From Mytilisepta virgata (lineage: Eukaryota; Mollusca; Bivalvia; Mytilida; Mytilidae): a DNA stretch of 64,000 bases. The stretch covers positions 35,108,150-35,172,149 of the forward strand of contig CM051514.1 of the NCBI GenBank assembly GCA_028015205.1, written 5' to 3'. The notes under the pieces are model-generated. The model ran no database searches. It was not told where the DNA came from and worked only from the letters and a program-made list of their open reading frames with translations. How positions within the stretch are numbered: the first letter of the stretch is position 1; every line of letters starts with the position of its first letter. This document shows positions 11,488 to 31,237 of this stretch, piece by piece. A program made the position numbers and the translations under genes.

Positions 11488-12060
11488 CTGTCAACTATGA
11501 CGACCTGACCGAGAGTGACATTGGAGTTGTTATAAATTAAAGCTTTTGCCGCTCTACCAATGCTGTGGTCATGCACTTAGTATTTATTATACATGCAAAG
11601 TCAAATGTCATATGGCACAGGTCTTGTCATTTTATTAATGAGTTGCAAATACGTATATATGAATAAATGAAAGAATGAATGAATGGATGGATGCATGAAT
11701 AGATGAACTAAGAATTCAATAATTTTAAAACAAAGCGTATTAGTATCGCATAAACCTGAATTACACCTTGCTGCAACCTGAATGTACTAAAACTATTTTA
11801 CAGTGACAGGTCCATTAGGTAGAATTAATCACAATGTGTTCATGTTCATCTTGTTTTGTCTTGCCAATGTTTTGGTCACGAGAGTACCCGATGAAGGTTA
11901 ATCAAGGAATGCGAGGGCTTGAAGTTTTTGGGTTTTTTTATACTGGAAGGCTTTAACAAAAATATTCTCAATATTAACATAGATATCAATATTGGACAAA
12001 TATCGAACCGAAACATTGCTAATTTGACTATCAATTGCTCAGTAAACACAATTTAAACTA
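11488..12060. other. unassigned spacer
   Basis: It contains a short degenerate GAAT/GGAT run near 11665-11705. No gene was recognised. Confidence 0.4.
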
Positions 12061-13200
12061 GAAATACTGTGAGCAAAGCTCACTACTTGATACCCCCGCC
12101 TTACATAAGATGCATGAAAGGAAACGTCAATATTTTGGATAGGAAAACTCCACCAGTAGTGAGATGAAATTTTTAAACAGCTGAGAGTAATGCTCACTTA
12201 ATGATACCCCTACTTGCAAGGAGCACTATGACATCATGTGATAAAGATTCTCTGAAAGTTTCATCAAATTCCATTCGGTGGTTTAGGAGGAGTTGCGGAT
12301 GACATACTGGTACCCCCTATCACAAGGAATGGCAAAGTCAATGTTTTGCTATAGAAAACCCAAAAAGTTGGTCAGTTCAAAATCTAAAATAGGAGGTGCA
12401 CTATGGCATCATGTGATAAAGATTCTCTGAAAGTCTCATGGAATTCCCTTTAGTGGTTTAGGAGTTGAGGATGGCATACTGGTGCCCCCTATCACAATGA
12501 ATGGCAAAGTCCATGTGTTGGTATGGAAAACCTCAAATGTTGGTCAGATCAAAATCTAAAATAGGAGGTGCACTATAGCATCATGTAAAAAAATATTCTC
12601 TTAAAGTTTCATCAAATTACATTCAGTGGTTTAGGATGAGTTGCGGATGGCATACTAGAACCCCCTATCACAATGAAAGGCAAAGTCCATGTGTTGGTAT
12701 GGGAATCCCCAAATGTTGGTCAGTTCAAAATCTAAAATAGGAGGTGCACTACAGCATCATGTAATAAAGATCCTCTGAAAGTTTCATCAAATTCCATACA
12801 GTGGTTTAGGAGGAGTGGTGGATGGCATCATGGTACCCCTATCACAATGAATGTCAAAGTTCATGTTTGGTATGGGTAACCCCAAATATTCATCAGATCA
12901 AAATCTAAAATAGGAGGTACACTATGGCATCATGTAATAAAGATCCTCTGAAAGTTTCATCAAATTCCATACAGTGGTTTAGGAGTAGTTGCGGAGGGTA
13001 TCATGGTACCCCCTATCATATTGAGAGTCAAAGTCCATGTTTTTCTATGGGAAGCCCCAAAAACTAGTCCGATCAAATTCTAAAACAGGAGGCGCATAGG
13101 ATGAATATTCTCTGAAAGTTTCATCAAATTCCATTCAGTAGTTTAGGAGGAGTTGCGGATACAATGGTCGGACGAACGGACGGACACAACGAATACTATA
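12061..13200 (+). repeat. tandem array of about 174-bp units inside a dispersed element
   Basis: The array opens with a small perfect hairpin ('gtgagcaaagctcac' at 12069-12083). About six diverged units follow, each with 'taggaggtgcactatggcat', 'gattctctgaaagtttcatc' and 'ggtttaggaggagttgcgga'. The 'aggaggtgc' landmark is at 12391, 12563, 12739, 12912 and 13087, a spacing of 172-176. The array ends in 'ggacgaacggacggacacaa', an end shared with the elements at 31238-32530 and 37424-37835. It resembles the tandem-repeat-carrying non-autonomous elements described from bivalves. Confidence 0.75.
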
Positions 13201-13283
13201 TAGAACAAAAACTCCATCAGTACCATTGAGAACAACATACCATATACATTGTAGAATTTTACATAACAAAGAGTTTATTATTG

Positions 13284-13368
13284 TGTTTCTACTGTCGAGA
13301 TAGTTAACCCTCAGATTTCGAGCCTTGGTGAGAAATTTAAAAGTTTAACTATCGAAACGGTAGAAATA
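13284..13368. repeat. short hairpin repeat
   Basis: 'tttctactgtcgagatagtt' and 'aactatcgaaacggtagaaa' form inverted arms around a 40-base loop. A related sequence ('aactatctcgggtgtagaaa') lies at about 51710. Confidence 0.5.
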
Positions 13369-13684
13369 TGATTATCAACTGCTCGCGAAGTAAGATTCTG
13401 TATCTGTAATTATTTCACCAGTTTTAAATTAGCTTTTTGAATTTCGCCTTGAACCCCGTATTTACCTTCTAACTTCTTTCTTATGATGCAACATATCAAT
13501 ACCTCACATTTTGAAATCAAATTGTTGGTGGACCCTTGATTATCCCCGGCAATCCATCACTTTAGAAGCCTGACTTTTTGTCGATGCTGTAAGTTCTCGT
13601 TCTCGTTAGGGGATATATTTATTTTACACAGAATACTGTAGACGTTAGCGGTAGTTTGTTTACGTATTCTTCCGTAAATGGCCA

Positions 13685-14090
13685 TTTTCAGTGTGAGATA
13701 ACCCGTTGAAGATCGGTTCAAGCGACCTCATCTCCCATTGCACGAGGCTTCATCTTCCACTGTTTTTAGACCAATCATATCACGCCGTTCACAAATGCGC
13801 ATACCTTTTGACCAATTAGGCGTAACGTCGTTTAACGTCGTCGACTGTACTTATTCAATTCACCTAGGTATAGTAAACTATAAAATCGAATATTTACGAA
13901 AGAAATACGTAATAATACTCGGTCAAAAGTGAACTACTGGAAAATCTTCAAGTCGTTCTTAAAATTCAGCGTCTTTTCCCTCATTCCCCTGCGCTCCACT
14001 CAGGATAGACGTGAATTTTAAAACTCGTTGAAGATTTTCCAGTCTTCACTTTGAACTCGTGTAAGAACCTATTAATCTTTGAAAAGAATG
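13685..14090. repeat. palindromic element, copy 1
   Basis: The core at about 13928-14052 is a long imperfect palindrome: 'aagtgaactactggaaaatc' faces 'gattttccagtcttcacttt' around a GC-richer centre ('cctgcgctccactcagg'). Outside the core, 'cgaatatttacgaaagaaat' and 'cacctaggtatag' match, in inverted orientation, the flank of the copy at 44100-44370. The open frame through 13738-13932 belongs to this element and has no recognisable protein features. Confidence 0.65.
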
Positions 14091-15003
14091 GAGAAAATCG
14101 ACCAATCAGTGACAGAGAACAAAAAATCACACGTGGATTATCAAATTATCAAACTGATTGGATACCCTGAAATCCTGAAATCAGCCAAAGAATTAGATAA
14201 AAGATTTTAACAGTTAATTTGATATTTTTCATTTCGGTCTGCTTATAACTACAACGCAGTAGGCGGCTGGTTTAGCATAAAGATATTCCGCACCACTGAC
14301 AGAGATTTTTGAATTGCTGTAAATGACCACGAAAGTGCATGAGGACATCACTCAATGTACTTTAAATTATCTCTAAATCGGCTTGATTTTCTGGGTATTT
14401 TTCTATTGACAGTACTCGGTTCCCAATAAATGCTTTTTTGTAGAGACACAATATTAAACTATTCATTATAAACATAAATCCGCTGACAAATAGCTTTAAA
14501 TTGTCTTTCAGTAATATATAGGTCAAACGGAAAATACTGGAATAGATGGTTTCTTCAATAGTCTATTATAGTGCTACCTTACAGAAAAACCAATGATTGA
14601 TTGTTCCGTGAACGACCAATATATGAAAAATATAGCAGTAATCGTACAGCTTTTAAATCGTAAAAATGATGAATGATACGTGAATACATAAGGAGAACCT
14701 TTTAATTGTATCACTTATAATATAATTTAATTCAACAGATCTGCCTATTCACTATTTGCAAGAAAACTCTAAATAACACTGATTTTCAACATTACTTTAA
14801 ATTTGAGCTGCATGTAGTTTCTGCATGGTAAATTTTGAATGTAGAATTTCAAATCTATCCTCCGGTCAAATTTCACTAGCAATTTGAGTCCGCGTGGTTA
14901 TATCAAATCGGAGGTCAATTTGAAAATAAATGTGTTGTTACTTTTTCAATAGTTGTGATTAGGCAATAGGCGGATGTAGTTTTAATAAACATGAGAAAAT
15001 CTA
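14091..15003. other. unassigned spacer
   Basis: No gene or repeat was recognised. Confidence 0.4.
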
Positions 15004-15150
15004 TGTTTGTTTGTTTGTTTAGTTAGGGTTTTACGCCGTTTTCGGCACATTTTGCTATTTCGCGGCGGCCAGTTTTTATTGGTGGAGGAAACCGGACTAC
15101 CCGGAGAGAACCACGGACCTTCCTTGTCAATTTAGATCGGGAAAATCCAT
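15004..15150 (-). mobile_element. SINE family 2, 3' fragment
   Basis: It has the (GTTT)n tail at 15005-15022, 'gggttttacgccgttttcgg' and 'tttattggtggaggaaaccg', matching the 3' two-thirds of the element at 2316-2592. The tRNA-like head is absent. Confidence 0.6.
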
Positions 15151-15203
15151 GAAATACTTGAATATAATATATAAAAAAATAGTTTTATTGTTTTTTTTTC
15201 ATC

Positions 15204-16020
15204 TTAAGGTAGGAGGTACCTAAATCCGCTAAATTATGGATTTTCTTGTAATTTTACGTGCAGCTAGAATATTCGAAAACTGCATCTAAATATTGAAAAA
15301 AAATCATATTTAGCTTTATATTTCTTGAATAAGGTGGATTTAAAATCGTTAAAATAAAGGTCTTTTACTGTAGATTCCATTTAAAAACTGTCGAAAATAA
15401 TTAATAACTTCGGTTTAAATTCTCATTTCACAACATCTAATCCCTAGAATTTTCTATAAAAACGATACGTGTATGTTGTTGCTGCGAATTTTTTCGTTTT
15501 AATGCTACTCAATAAACATAGGGTCACCAGATTCGTTTTCGTTGTGGAAATCATTTAACTATACATGTACGTCCTGTCTGTAAAAACACCAAAAATCTAC
15601 ATTTTTATCGCGACGTCGTGACGACGTTACGCCTATTTTGGCTTTTCGACGCTTATTTTCACTCTTCATATAGTAATAAATCTAATATACTAAAAAAACG
15701 AATCTGGTGACCCCTAATAAATTTTATATCAATAAAAAGAGAATTTCAATGGCAATTATATATCTTTTTTTTTAATTTCTAGAGACTGAAATTTGAGAAA
15801 TCATAATTTAAAGTCTAAATATTAAACTTTTCGCAGCGATATCTACGTGCATTCTATGTATTTACACATCTTTCTCCATATTTCGGGAAGTATTAAAGGG
15901 ACATACATTATTTTTTTTATATTCAGATGCAGTTCAACGTACAACATGACGTACTCTAGTTGCATGCTAAAATTATTATAAAAATCTAAAATATATCCCA
16001 ATATTTACCTCCTACCTTAA
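15204..16020. mobile_element. TTAA-bounded terminal-inverted-repeat element, non-coding
   Basis: The left boundary reads TTAA then GGTAGGAGGTA (15204-15218). The right boundary reads TACCTCCTACC then TTAA (16006-16020), an exact inverted match. There is also an internal hairpin: 'gggtcaccagattcgtttt' near 15520 faces 'aaaacgaatctggtgaccc' near 15695. No transposase frame is present in the 817 bp. A duplicated TTAA is the target site of piggyBac-type elements, so a non-autonomous member of that group is one possibility. TTAA could also simply be part of the terminal repeat. Confidence 0.7.
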
Positions 16021-16323
16021 AAGTTTTCACAATGAACCACAAGCATAAGCCCTGACGTTCTTCTGGCATACCAACAGGGAAACCAATATTAAATTTGGTG
16101 CAAATTATATTCTTACTACCAATATTGTGAATATTAAAGAACCGAAGTTTCTTAATCTGAATCTTATTTATAATACTAAAAGCTGAAAGCATAGCAAAGA
16201 ATAAGACTTGATTCTGTCACAGATTTTATACAATTTGAAAATGATACGATTGGCATCAAAACAAAAAGAACTGAATATGATTTTATAGAAACCATTCGAA
16301 CCATTAAAATCTCCAGCCTTCTT

Positions 16324-19300
16324 TTATGTTTTCTCTTCTGGAGACTCATATGTAAAATTAATATCAAACCCCTTCATTTCTTTGTTATAAAGAGCATCGA
16401 ACTGTTCATTTTGTGCCACTGTAAACCAGTTTTCCCAATCTCCTATTAAACCTGCAAAAAAAACAATATTTATATTTTCTAGAACTAATCAAATATATTC
16501 GAAAGATTCCACTTTTAATATATCTATTTATAATGTACATGGTCACCAATCCATCTAATGCTCAACCAATTGTTAAGAAAGAAAAATCATTACAGCGACT
16601 TCCTGTTAAGCATTGGAGTGACCATAAACACATGCAACAAGGTAATATCGTAAGACTTTATCGTTGTTTTTGCTTATTCACCAAAAGGGCGATGTGATTT
16701 TGTGGCAAATTGAAATATCCTATCGCCTCGGTGCAAATAATGCGCAAGACTGAACCTATGATTTCTTCAAACTTTGTTCTCTTCTCGACCTGGTAGGTAG
16801 TTTTTGTCAACAAATTATATTCTGATTTTTATTGACAGTGTTTTTTCGACAAAAATCACACTGCAAGCACAATTTATACCGTAGAATTCGGCTGTATTGT
16901 GTCCAGAGTAATCACAGAACTTCGTACGTACAAAATGTAAATATTGTGAGAACAGAAAAAAAAGGTTAGTCGTTAGATCATTATGTTATGCACTAGAAAA
17001 TCACTTACTGCGAATCCGATGATCGAGATGTATACGTGTACCTTTACAAACTAGCTACTGAAATTGTTAAGTATTAAACACCCGATCGAAACAGATAAAT
17101 CTTGATACATTTAAAATCAATTTGTTTGAGGATGTGTAAAAATTTTGCACACACGATTTATCTTCTTATTGTAACATGATAAAATTGGAATTACTCACTT
17201 GAAACCATACGGATAATACACATTTTCTAGTTTCAATGCTAAATTGTTTTCTTGAAATGAAAAAAAAAAAATAAAAACCATGTGGTGTTTTACTATTTTG
17301 CTTCCCCTGTGCCTAAAATCTCTCTATGAAAATCCATTCCATTAATAGGTCCTGTGTGAAAGTAAATGGCTAAGATCATCAAGTAAAGAATTTGGACTTT
17401 AAGATCTATGTGAAAATTAAAGGATATATAATTTATATTAATAAATACAAATTTATTTACTGTTTTCAAAAATATTAATAGTAACAACTAAAATAACAAT
17501 CATGACAATTATGATTTAACTTTTTGCTTTCTTACCTTTTCTAAAAATAGTTCGCCTTCCCTGTGAATCAATGCCAGTCGAGAAATCAACTTTATTTTCC
17601 TTAAGCTGGTCAAAGCTACATTTTTTCACAATACTATTTATGAAATCGTCATTGAATGGTACTTCTAGAAATTGAGCCAGTTCCGTTACACATTTTGTAG
17701 GGTTCTAAAATAAAAATAAATAATATGGAAAGTGTGTTAAGCGCATTTAAGTGCAACCAAATTCCAATTGCTACAGAGAAGGAAATACGAGGAAATGTTC
17801 TAGCTTAACTGACTGAAATATTGGTTTTTTTTCGCCAATTTCAGTGTATTTGGCTATATCGTGGCCTGTTAACCATCGACCTACCACACGAAAACTGACA
17901 ATCCTTGTCGATTAAGATCGGGGTCGAACACACCTTGCCATGAGCTGGATTCTACAACTCAAAAAACGGGTGTTGACGGGTTATACTGATAATTGGTAGT
18001 TAGTCGAACTGCGTACACCACTTTGCCACCGCGGTAAGTGTTCTACGTGTAGCTTGAACTTTTGTCCCATGTATCCGTGGGTCTTGCTTAAATTATATTC
18101 TTTTGTACCCATTATGGAGGTTCTGATCTATTTCTGATACAGTGATCTGTTTTTAACTATCCAACAATCCAAAACGTAATGTTCTGCAGGTTTCCTGTTT
18201 CACAAACATTCGTATGACTACGATCAAGACTGGTTCCATGACCTCAATAGAACAAGGATACTGATGACCGAAAATCAGATCACATTTACGACTAATCTTA
18301 GTCGGACGAATGTTTGTCTGCAGGAAAGTAACTAAAATTTATCATACCATATGTAAATCTTCGTACAACATAGGAAAGATGTTTCCTGATCCCTTCTGAT
18401 AAGCTTCTGTCAATTCTTTGGTAAAATTAAACCATCCAGTGTATAGTGTATCTGAAATTGAAATAATAGATGTACATTGTGTATGTGGAATTCTAAAAGT
18501 AGCTAATTAATGCATATATTTCATTTCTTTTACAAATGTCGCATTGCTTTAATCATATTATATATAGTTAAGATTGCCTTTTTATCATGTGTAAAACATG
18601 AAGCTACATATATCAATGAAAAACTGTGTGTCCCTGGAGAAAACGCCTCTTGCATAAAAATAACTTTATGCATGTAACCACTATCGCATAAAGTGATTCG
18701 CAGAATATAATCCATTACATGATTGCTACATGTAAACCAATAAAAAATGAATTAGGAGGATAAAATCTTTCCAATTATACAAGCATGCTTACCATTTATA
18801 ACATGTTTTTCGAAAAATTCCGACCATGTCCAATCAGGAACGCCATTTTTTCCCTGGAGCCACGTGAACATTGATATAGCTCTATCTTTCGGATTTCTAT
18901 TCAGGTAAATTATTTTGTTTTTCTTTTGTACCATATCATTCGGGAAAAATTGGAACGGGAGGTGTGTCCAAAATAGCCGTTGTCCTTTAATAGCTTCGAT
19001 TTCGTCAAAATTTCTCAAAAATTCAAGTAACATTTCTATGAAAACACCTTCTTTGTTATATTCTGTCGTTTGGTGAATGAGCATTGAAATGATTTCGTGG
19101 ACCCAGTGTGTTCCTAAAATATAAGAATATTTCAATGTATAAAAAAAAAAATTTTCGTCCACCAAATCCGATTTTTAAATATCATATAAAATATTATTTT
19201 ATGTCCCACAACTGTAACTCCGAAAAAAAATATATTTGAAAATAAATGTGTGTACAGCTTATTTGTCTACATAGAATATTTCTGGTCCAGGAGTATTTTG

Positions 19301-20572
19301 TTGTTGGTGCTAGCGTATTCTCTATAAATTTTACTAAAACTGTTTTCACCGGGAAACCATAGTGGAATAACCTTCCTGAAGGGATAATAATATAAAGGTT
19401 TTTTTTTATTATTAAATTGGAAAAAGTGAAAGAAGACTCCTTTTCGTAGAAAATAGAGATGTTTTGATTTAGATGAAAAATACTTGTCTACTTCTACATT
19501 TTTCAAACAATTCTTTCATAACGTTTTCTTCTGGACATGAAAGAATAATATAACATATGTATAACATATGTATATACTTTTACTTATGACAGTTTGGTCT
19601 ACTCTTTCGACTTTCAAAATGTTTGGCTTTGAACACAAGTACACTCCTGATGAGAGTTAACACAACAGTATGTTTATTACAATAAGAACAATTAATTAAG
19701 CGGTTGTTTCCTTGTATCAGTAATTTTTATCGTAAAACTGTTTTCCATGTGTACACATAGTAATGTAATTTTCTACAAATTTCTTTTAAATACCGTATAG
19801 AATAGAGAATGGAAACGGGGAATGTATGTTCATTTACCCGATTTTGGTATGGTGCAAAGCAATACATCACCCTCACGCACTTTGAAGTCTTTAATCAGCT
19901 TGAAGTGCTCATCAGGTCTATTGCTCACATTTGGGTTCGGAAAAAAGGTCCAGCCTTTGTATTCAACCAATGGATAAATGTTTATTTTAGTATCAGAACT
20001 ACAAAATTACACTAAATATAAATAATCATATATTATTGAATACGGTAGATTATCCTTTCTTTGAAATCTCGATCAACTCCAAATTATCACACATGTATTT
20101 GAATATTTTGATTATTCCACTAGTCCAGTTATTTATTAATACGACCATAAAGAGCTTCTGTACAGCTATTTTTGAGCTGATCACATGAATTACATTTAAT
20201 TTTCTGCTTATTTTCGTTGATAAATAAATTACAGCATAATGTATAATTATTATTATTTAATTATATTTGAACACGATAAATGTGGAAAAAACGATGATTA
20301 ATTATAACTATTGAAAGAATAAGGTAGAATAATACTTTTTACTTTCATTTTAAAGAAATATTTGAGATATTCGCGAAGAGCATCTTGTAGTTTTTAAAAA
20401 ATACACACAGTAATTTATGCATAAACCAGTTTATAAACAAACGATACTTTATACATGAATTATTAAATGAGAACTTTGGATTTATTCGTGTGAATCAACG
20501 TAAAACTGTATAACTTTTTCTGCAAAAAGGCCTTTCAAAGTCATTATTTAAATTCCTTACCGCTTACCTCAT
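16324..20572 (-). CDS. cytosolic sulfotransferase (SULT family), six coding exons
   Basis: The product is predicted to transfer sulfate from PAPS to a small acceptor in the cytosol. The minus-strand exons are 20568-20572 (ATG plus two bases), 19838-19998, 18793-19113, 18348-18451, 17536-17704 and 16324-16451. All are bounded by GT-AG sites and joined in one frame to 295 aa, the usual family length. The PAPS loop TIPKSGTHW spans residues 51-59. The catalytic His is H106 in WTHLP. The 3'-phosphate site is RNPKDRAIS with R128 and S136. The C-terminal signature RKGLIGDWENWFT spans 252-264. There is no signal peptide or membrane anchor, so it is cytosolic rather than Golgi type. The substrate cannot be read from sequence. 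The tiny first exon decides the start: it supplies the two bases that complete Ser3, and the frame is closed just upstream of the second exon. Introns hold a SINE fragment and a short inverted-repeat element. Confidence 0.9.
17835..18040 (-). mobile_element. SINE family 2, decayed copy in a sulfotransferase intron
   Basis: It shares 'acaatccttgtcgattaaga' and 'tcggggtcgaacacacc' with the copy at 2316-2592, and a head-like end 'gccaccgcgg'. It is diverged and sits between sulfotransferase exons. Confidence 0.5.
18185..18332. repeat. short inverted-repeat element, copy 1
   Basis: The ends are inverted: 'cacaaacattcgtatgacta' faces 'tagtcggacgaatgtttgt'. The centre contains 'gactggttccatgac' and 'aaaatcagatcacattta'. 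A diverged copy with the same order is at 24352-24492. It lies in the sulfotransferase intron between 17704 and 18348. Confidence 0.6.
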
Positions 20573-23336
20573 ACTGATCTACTTTCGTTTTGTAGATTAT
20601 AATTAGCAGAGTAGTTATAATAAAAGAGTCCACAACGGAGGACACACTAGAATCCGGGAATTACAGCAGTAATATAATTTCAGGTTAGTAAAAATAATAA
20701 AAAATAATCAATAAATAAGTAGTATGAAAATAATAAATAAATAAATAATGTAATAAAAAAAGGAATCGGATCACTAATTTCTTGTGAAATATTAACCTAA
20801 TTGTAAAAGGAGGTTAAACGTTTTTAAAGTTCTACTCTTAGTTTAAATCTGTCGACAATACAGATATATTTACATGTAGTTAGGGATCGGCATTGTCAGT
20901 TTTAACATTTACAGGAGATTTTGATTGCTCATGCTTTAGGTTATGAAATTCGTCTTTAGACGCGATTTTAATGTAGATTTATGGTGTTACAATGCCTGTG
21001 GGTATCATACAATCTTTTTTTTTATGGACTGAGAAATTTCTTTGATTGTTTATCTTCTGCTGTCTTTCTGTAAAGATTTACACTGGGCTTACCCCCAGAA
21101 TACTAATCTGAGATTCAAAGAACTGAGATGTAGACGGTTTCTTTCGACAGCCAGGATGTACATGTATATATATCTTACATTCTTTCGACCATAACTTTCT
21201 TTTGTGGTTTCATTAATGATTTTACCAAGACGAAGATTTGCTTAAATGTCCATCTTTAAGGAGCGGGAAAGCACATACGCACAAACGTCTGAAATTTCTT
21301 TCAGAATGGAATGGCAATATGCAATATGAAACTGAAAGCCCAACCCCGCCCGGTGAGTCCAATAAAGAAGAGTACACGTAATAACATACATTGCTCATGA
21401 TATAGACAATAACACTGCTTTGCCTTGACATAAAATCGATATATGGATTAGGGTAAGAATATCGGGTAAAAATGCGAGTGTATATCGAATTTTAAATCAA
21501 GTCAATTCAGTGTTATTGTCTTTATACTGAAATCTTTGGAGACATAAGTGGATATGTCTACCAATTTCCATATAATTTATCTACATGTATTAATTTAAAA
21601 ATTTGTTACCCTCAAGAGGGTCCAATTGATTTTGTGGGAAATCGATGAGCAGGTATACCAATAATAGTCGCATAAAATTATTTAAAATAAAGGGATGTTT
21701 CGCTGCAAATATTTTTTTCAACAATAAAAAATAAGTAACTGGAGAATAAGTATTGAAATTTTGTTCTAAAGATTTAAGCCAGTAAGTTTGTTCATTTCAG
21801 TCATGTCAGTTCCGTCGTAGTAGGTGTGGCTTAAATGTTATATACTGTCAGTGACCATATATCACTTTTAAATATACTGTCAACTCATTTTGACTGCTCA
21901 AACAGAACAATTGCAGTGTTAAGATACGTAATCATTCACCATAGAATACCGAATCGCGGTATTTTTCGTCACTTTTCGATACAAGGTACACAGGGGCTTA
22001 CGTACTTACGATACGAATGATACAGTCCTATGAGGTTTATATTAAAATGTATGCGATTACAATTTCAAAATTACCAAATTATATTTCATGTAAAATTAAT
22101 AAATTATGCAATTAATTGTGCTAGCACATTCTACTCTCACAACATATTTTGTAAAATCCTCATGAGTATCGACGTAAACAATTTTCAAGTACTTATGTAG
22201 GCTTCATAAAACATGGAAGTTGAGGACCGCCGTCAAACGTGCATCTTCCGGGTTACCTTTTTCTTACCAAATATCGCAATATGTGTCGTTTGTCTATGAA
22301 GCGTAGTGTTACGCCTCTAACACATAATCAATAAACAGAATCTAATTTGTAAATCTGGCGCAAACATTCTGTAAAGTTCAATGAAGTTCTTGATATATAT
22401 GGGATCGTCAGTATTTCGCCCGATCAGAAAGACTAACATGACGGTTATGGCCAAGACTTCGCAAAAATTGCTTTAAATAATTCAAAATCTAGACCTCTAA
22501 AAAAATGTTTGGGTAAATAAACTGAAACTAAAATTTTACATATTTATTATCATGTTCACAATAGCCAGTTTTAGCTCATCATTGTTTCAATTTCAGAATA
22601 TATATTTTGAACTCGTTTGATCTATGGGATAGTCTCTGTGATATTCGAAGATTTAGTTCATAAGAAATAATACACATGGCTACCATGTCTAGATTTTGAC
22701 AGGACACATCACAGAAACCAAATCTAATGAAACTGCTTAGCTAAATTATCTGACAGGCAACATGATAAAACCATATTTCACCCTGGATGAAACTGCTTAG
22801 CAAAATTAACGGAAACTTGAAATCATGCAGCTACAGGAGAATCTGTTTAAAAGTTAAATATATCATCGCCCCGTCCCATTAGACAACTAACATGACCACA
22901 GTTAACGCCTCTTTGTTAATGTTTGGTTGAATAGACTTTTTTTTCTTTGATACCGCCTAGTAAAATGATTTCTAAAAACAAATAAACAAATGCGAAATGA
23001 ACAGATTGCCTGATAATTAGACAATATAACCGTTTGTAACCTTTTTTTTATTATGCTTTTGGCATATCCATGATTTTTCACAGTAACTACATGTACTACA
23101 GAACGATAAAAACATTAATTATAAAGCCTCCCTTGTGACTAAAATCTGAATTTAATATGTCTGCCAGTTTCCTTTTTTAATATGAACATGATGAACAACA
23201 AGAATATCTTTACAAAACTACAAATTGACAGAGATACAAGAAAAGCGTGACCATATATCCTTCTACATACACAACACAATACATACTGTACTTTACAACA
23301 ACTTCGCAAAATAACTATAAGCAATTTTATTTAGAT
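20573..23336. other. spacer between the sulfotransferase and protease A
   Basis: It holds the sulfotransferase 5' flank and the 3' flank of protease A. No further exon was recognised. Near-identical 'gatgaaactgcttag' blocks occur at about 22728 and 22787. The sequence is otherwise AT-rich, with no repeat I can name. Confidence 0.45.
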
Positions 23337-30643
<7,307 letters not shown>

Positions 30644-31005
30644 GGTACACTTTTATGGGTTACGTGTAGAAGAATTCGTTATCATAAACTTGTCACGAAT
30701 TAAGTTCTGTTCCAAGCTAATTATAACCACATTTCCATGTCTTATTCATGTACCTTGAGATGTAGTTTTGTTACCCTTTGTAATGGTGTAGATCAAAATC
30801 GAAAAGAATAAAGACAAAAACTAAGCATTAGGGAGATTAATTTTGAAAATTAAAACCATATATATACAATGTACATGTATGTAACAAATTTCACGCTAAT
30901 ACGGAAAATACTAAAAACTGGTCTAGTAATGTTTACGGAGACCCGAGGACAGCAGCAGAGGCATCCATTCGGTGGTTGCATTCTTCAATACCAATTTTGA
31001 TTCAC
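30644..31005. other. protease A upstream region
   Basis: This is the 5' flank of protease A. A TATA-like 'tgtatatatatgg' on the minus strand lies at about 30856-30868, some 215 bases upstream of the ATG, which is far for a simple promoter. No firm promoter call is made. Confidence 0.3.
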
Positions 31006-31160
31006 TATACATATATATTCAGATATTGGTTTAAACCTGCCACACTCTTATGTGCCTGTACCAAGCCAGAAATCTGTAATTTCACAGTGTTTCTTATTGT
31101 TATTTGTTTATTGTATCTAATGGTGTGTTTATTTGGGATTTGTTGTTTCCTTTGTTGATC
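31006..31160 (+). repeat. mussel dispersed repeat, 5' part (copy 3)
   Basis: 'tttaaacctgccacactctt' and 'atgtgcctgtaccaagccag' match the 5' half of the repeat at 467-790. Confidence 0.5.
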
Positions 31161-31237
31161 TTTTGACAGCATTGCTATCAGGGTCATCAAGTACTGGTCC
31201 TGTAGTGAGGGGGGTTCTTACTTCTCGCTGATGTAAA

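Noticed and set aside
19267..19506. Minus-strand ORF within the sulfotransferase locus considered as its N-terminal exon
   Set aside because: It has no PAPS-loop sequence and no usable donor. The true preceding exon, ending in TIPKSG, is at 19838-19998 and joins in frame to 18793-19113, so this ORF is intronic.
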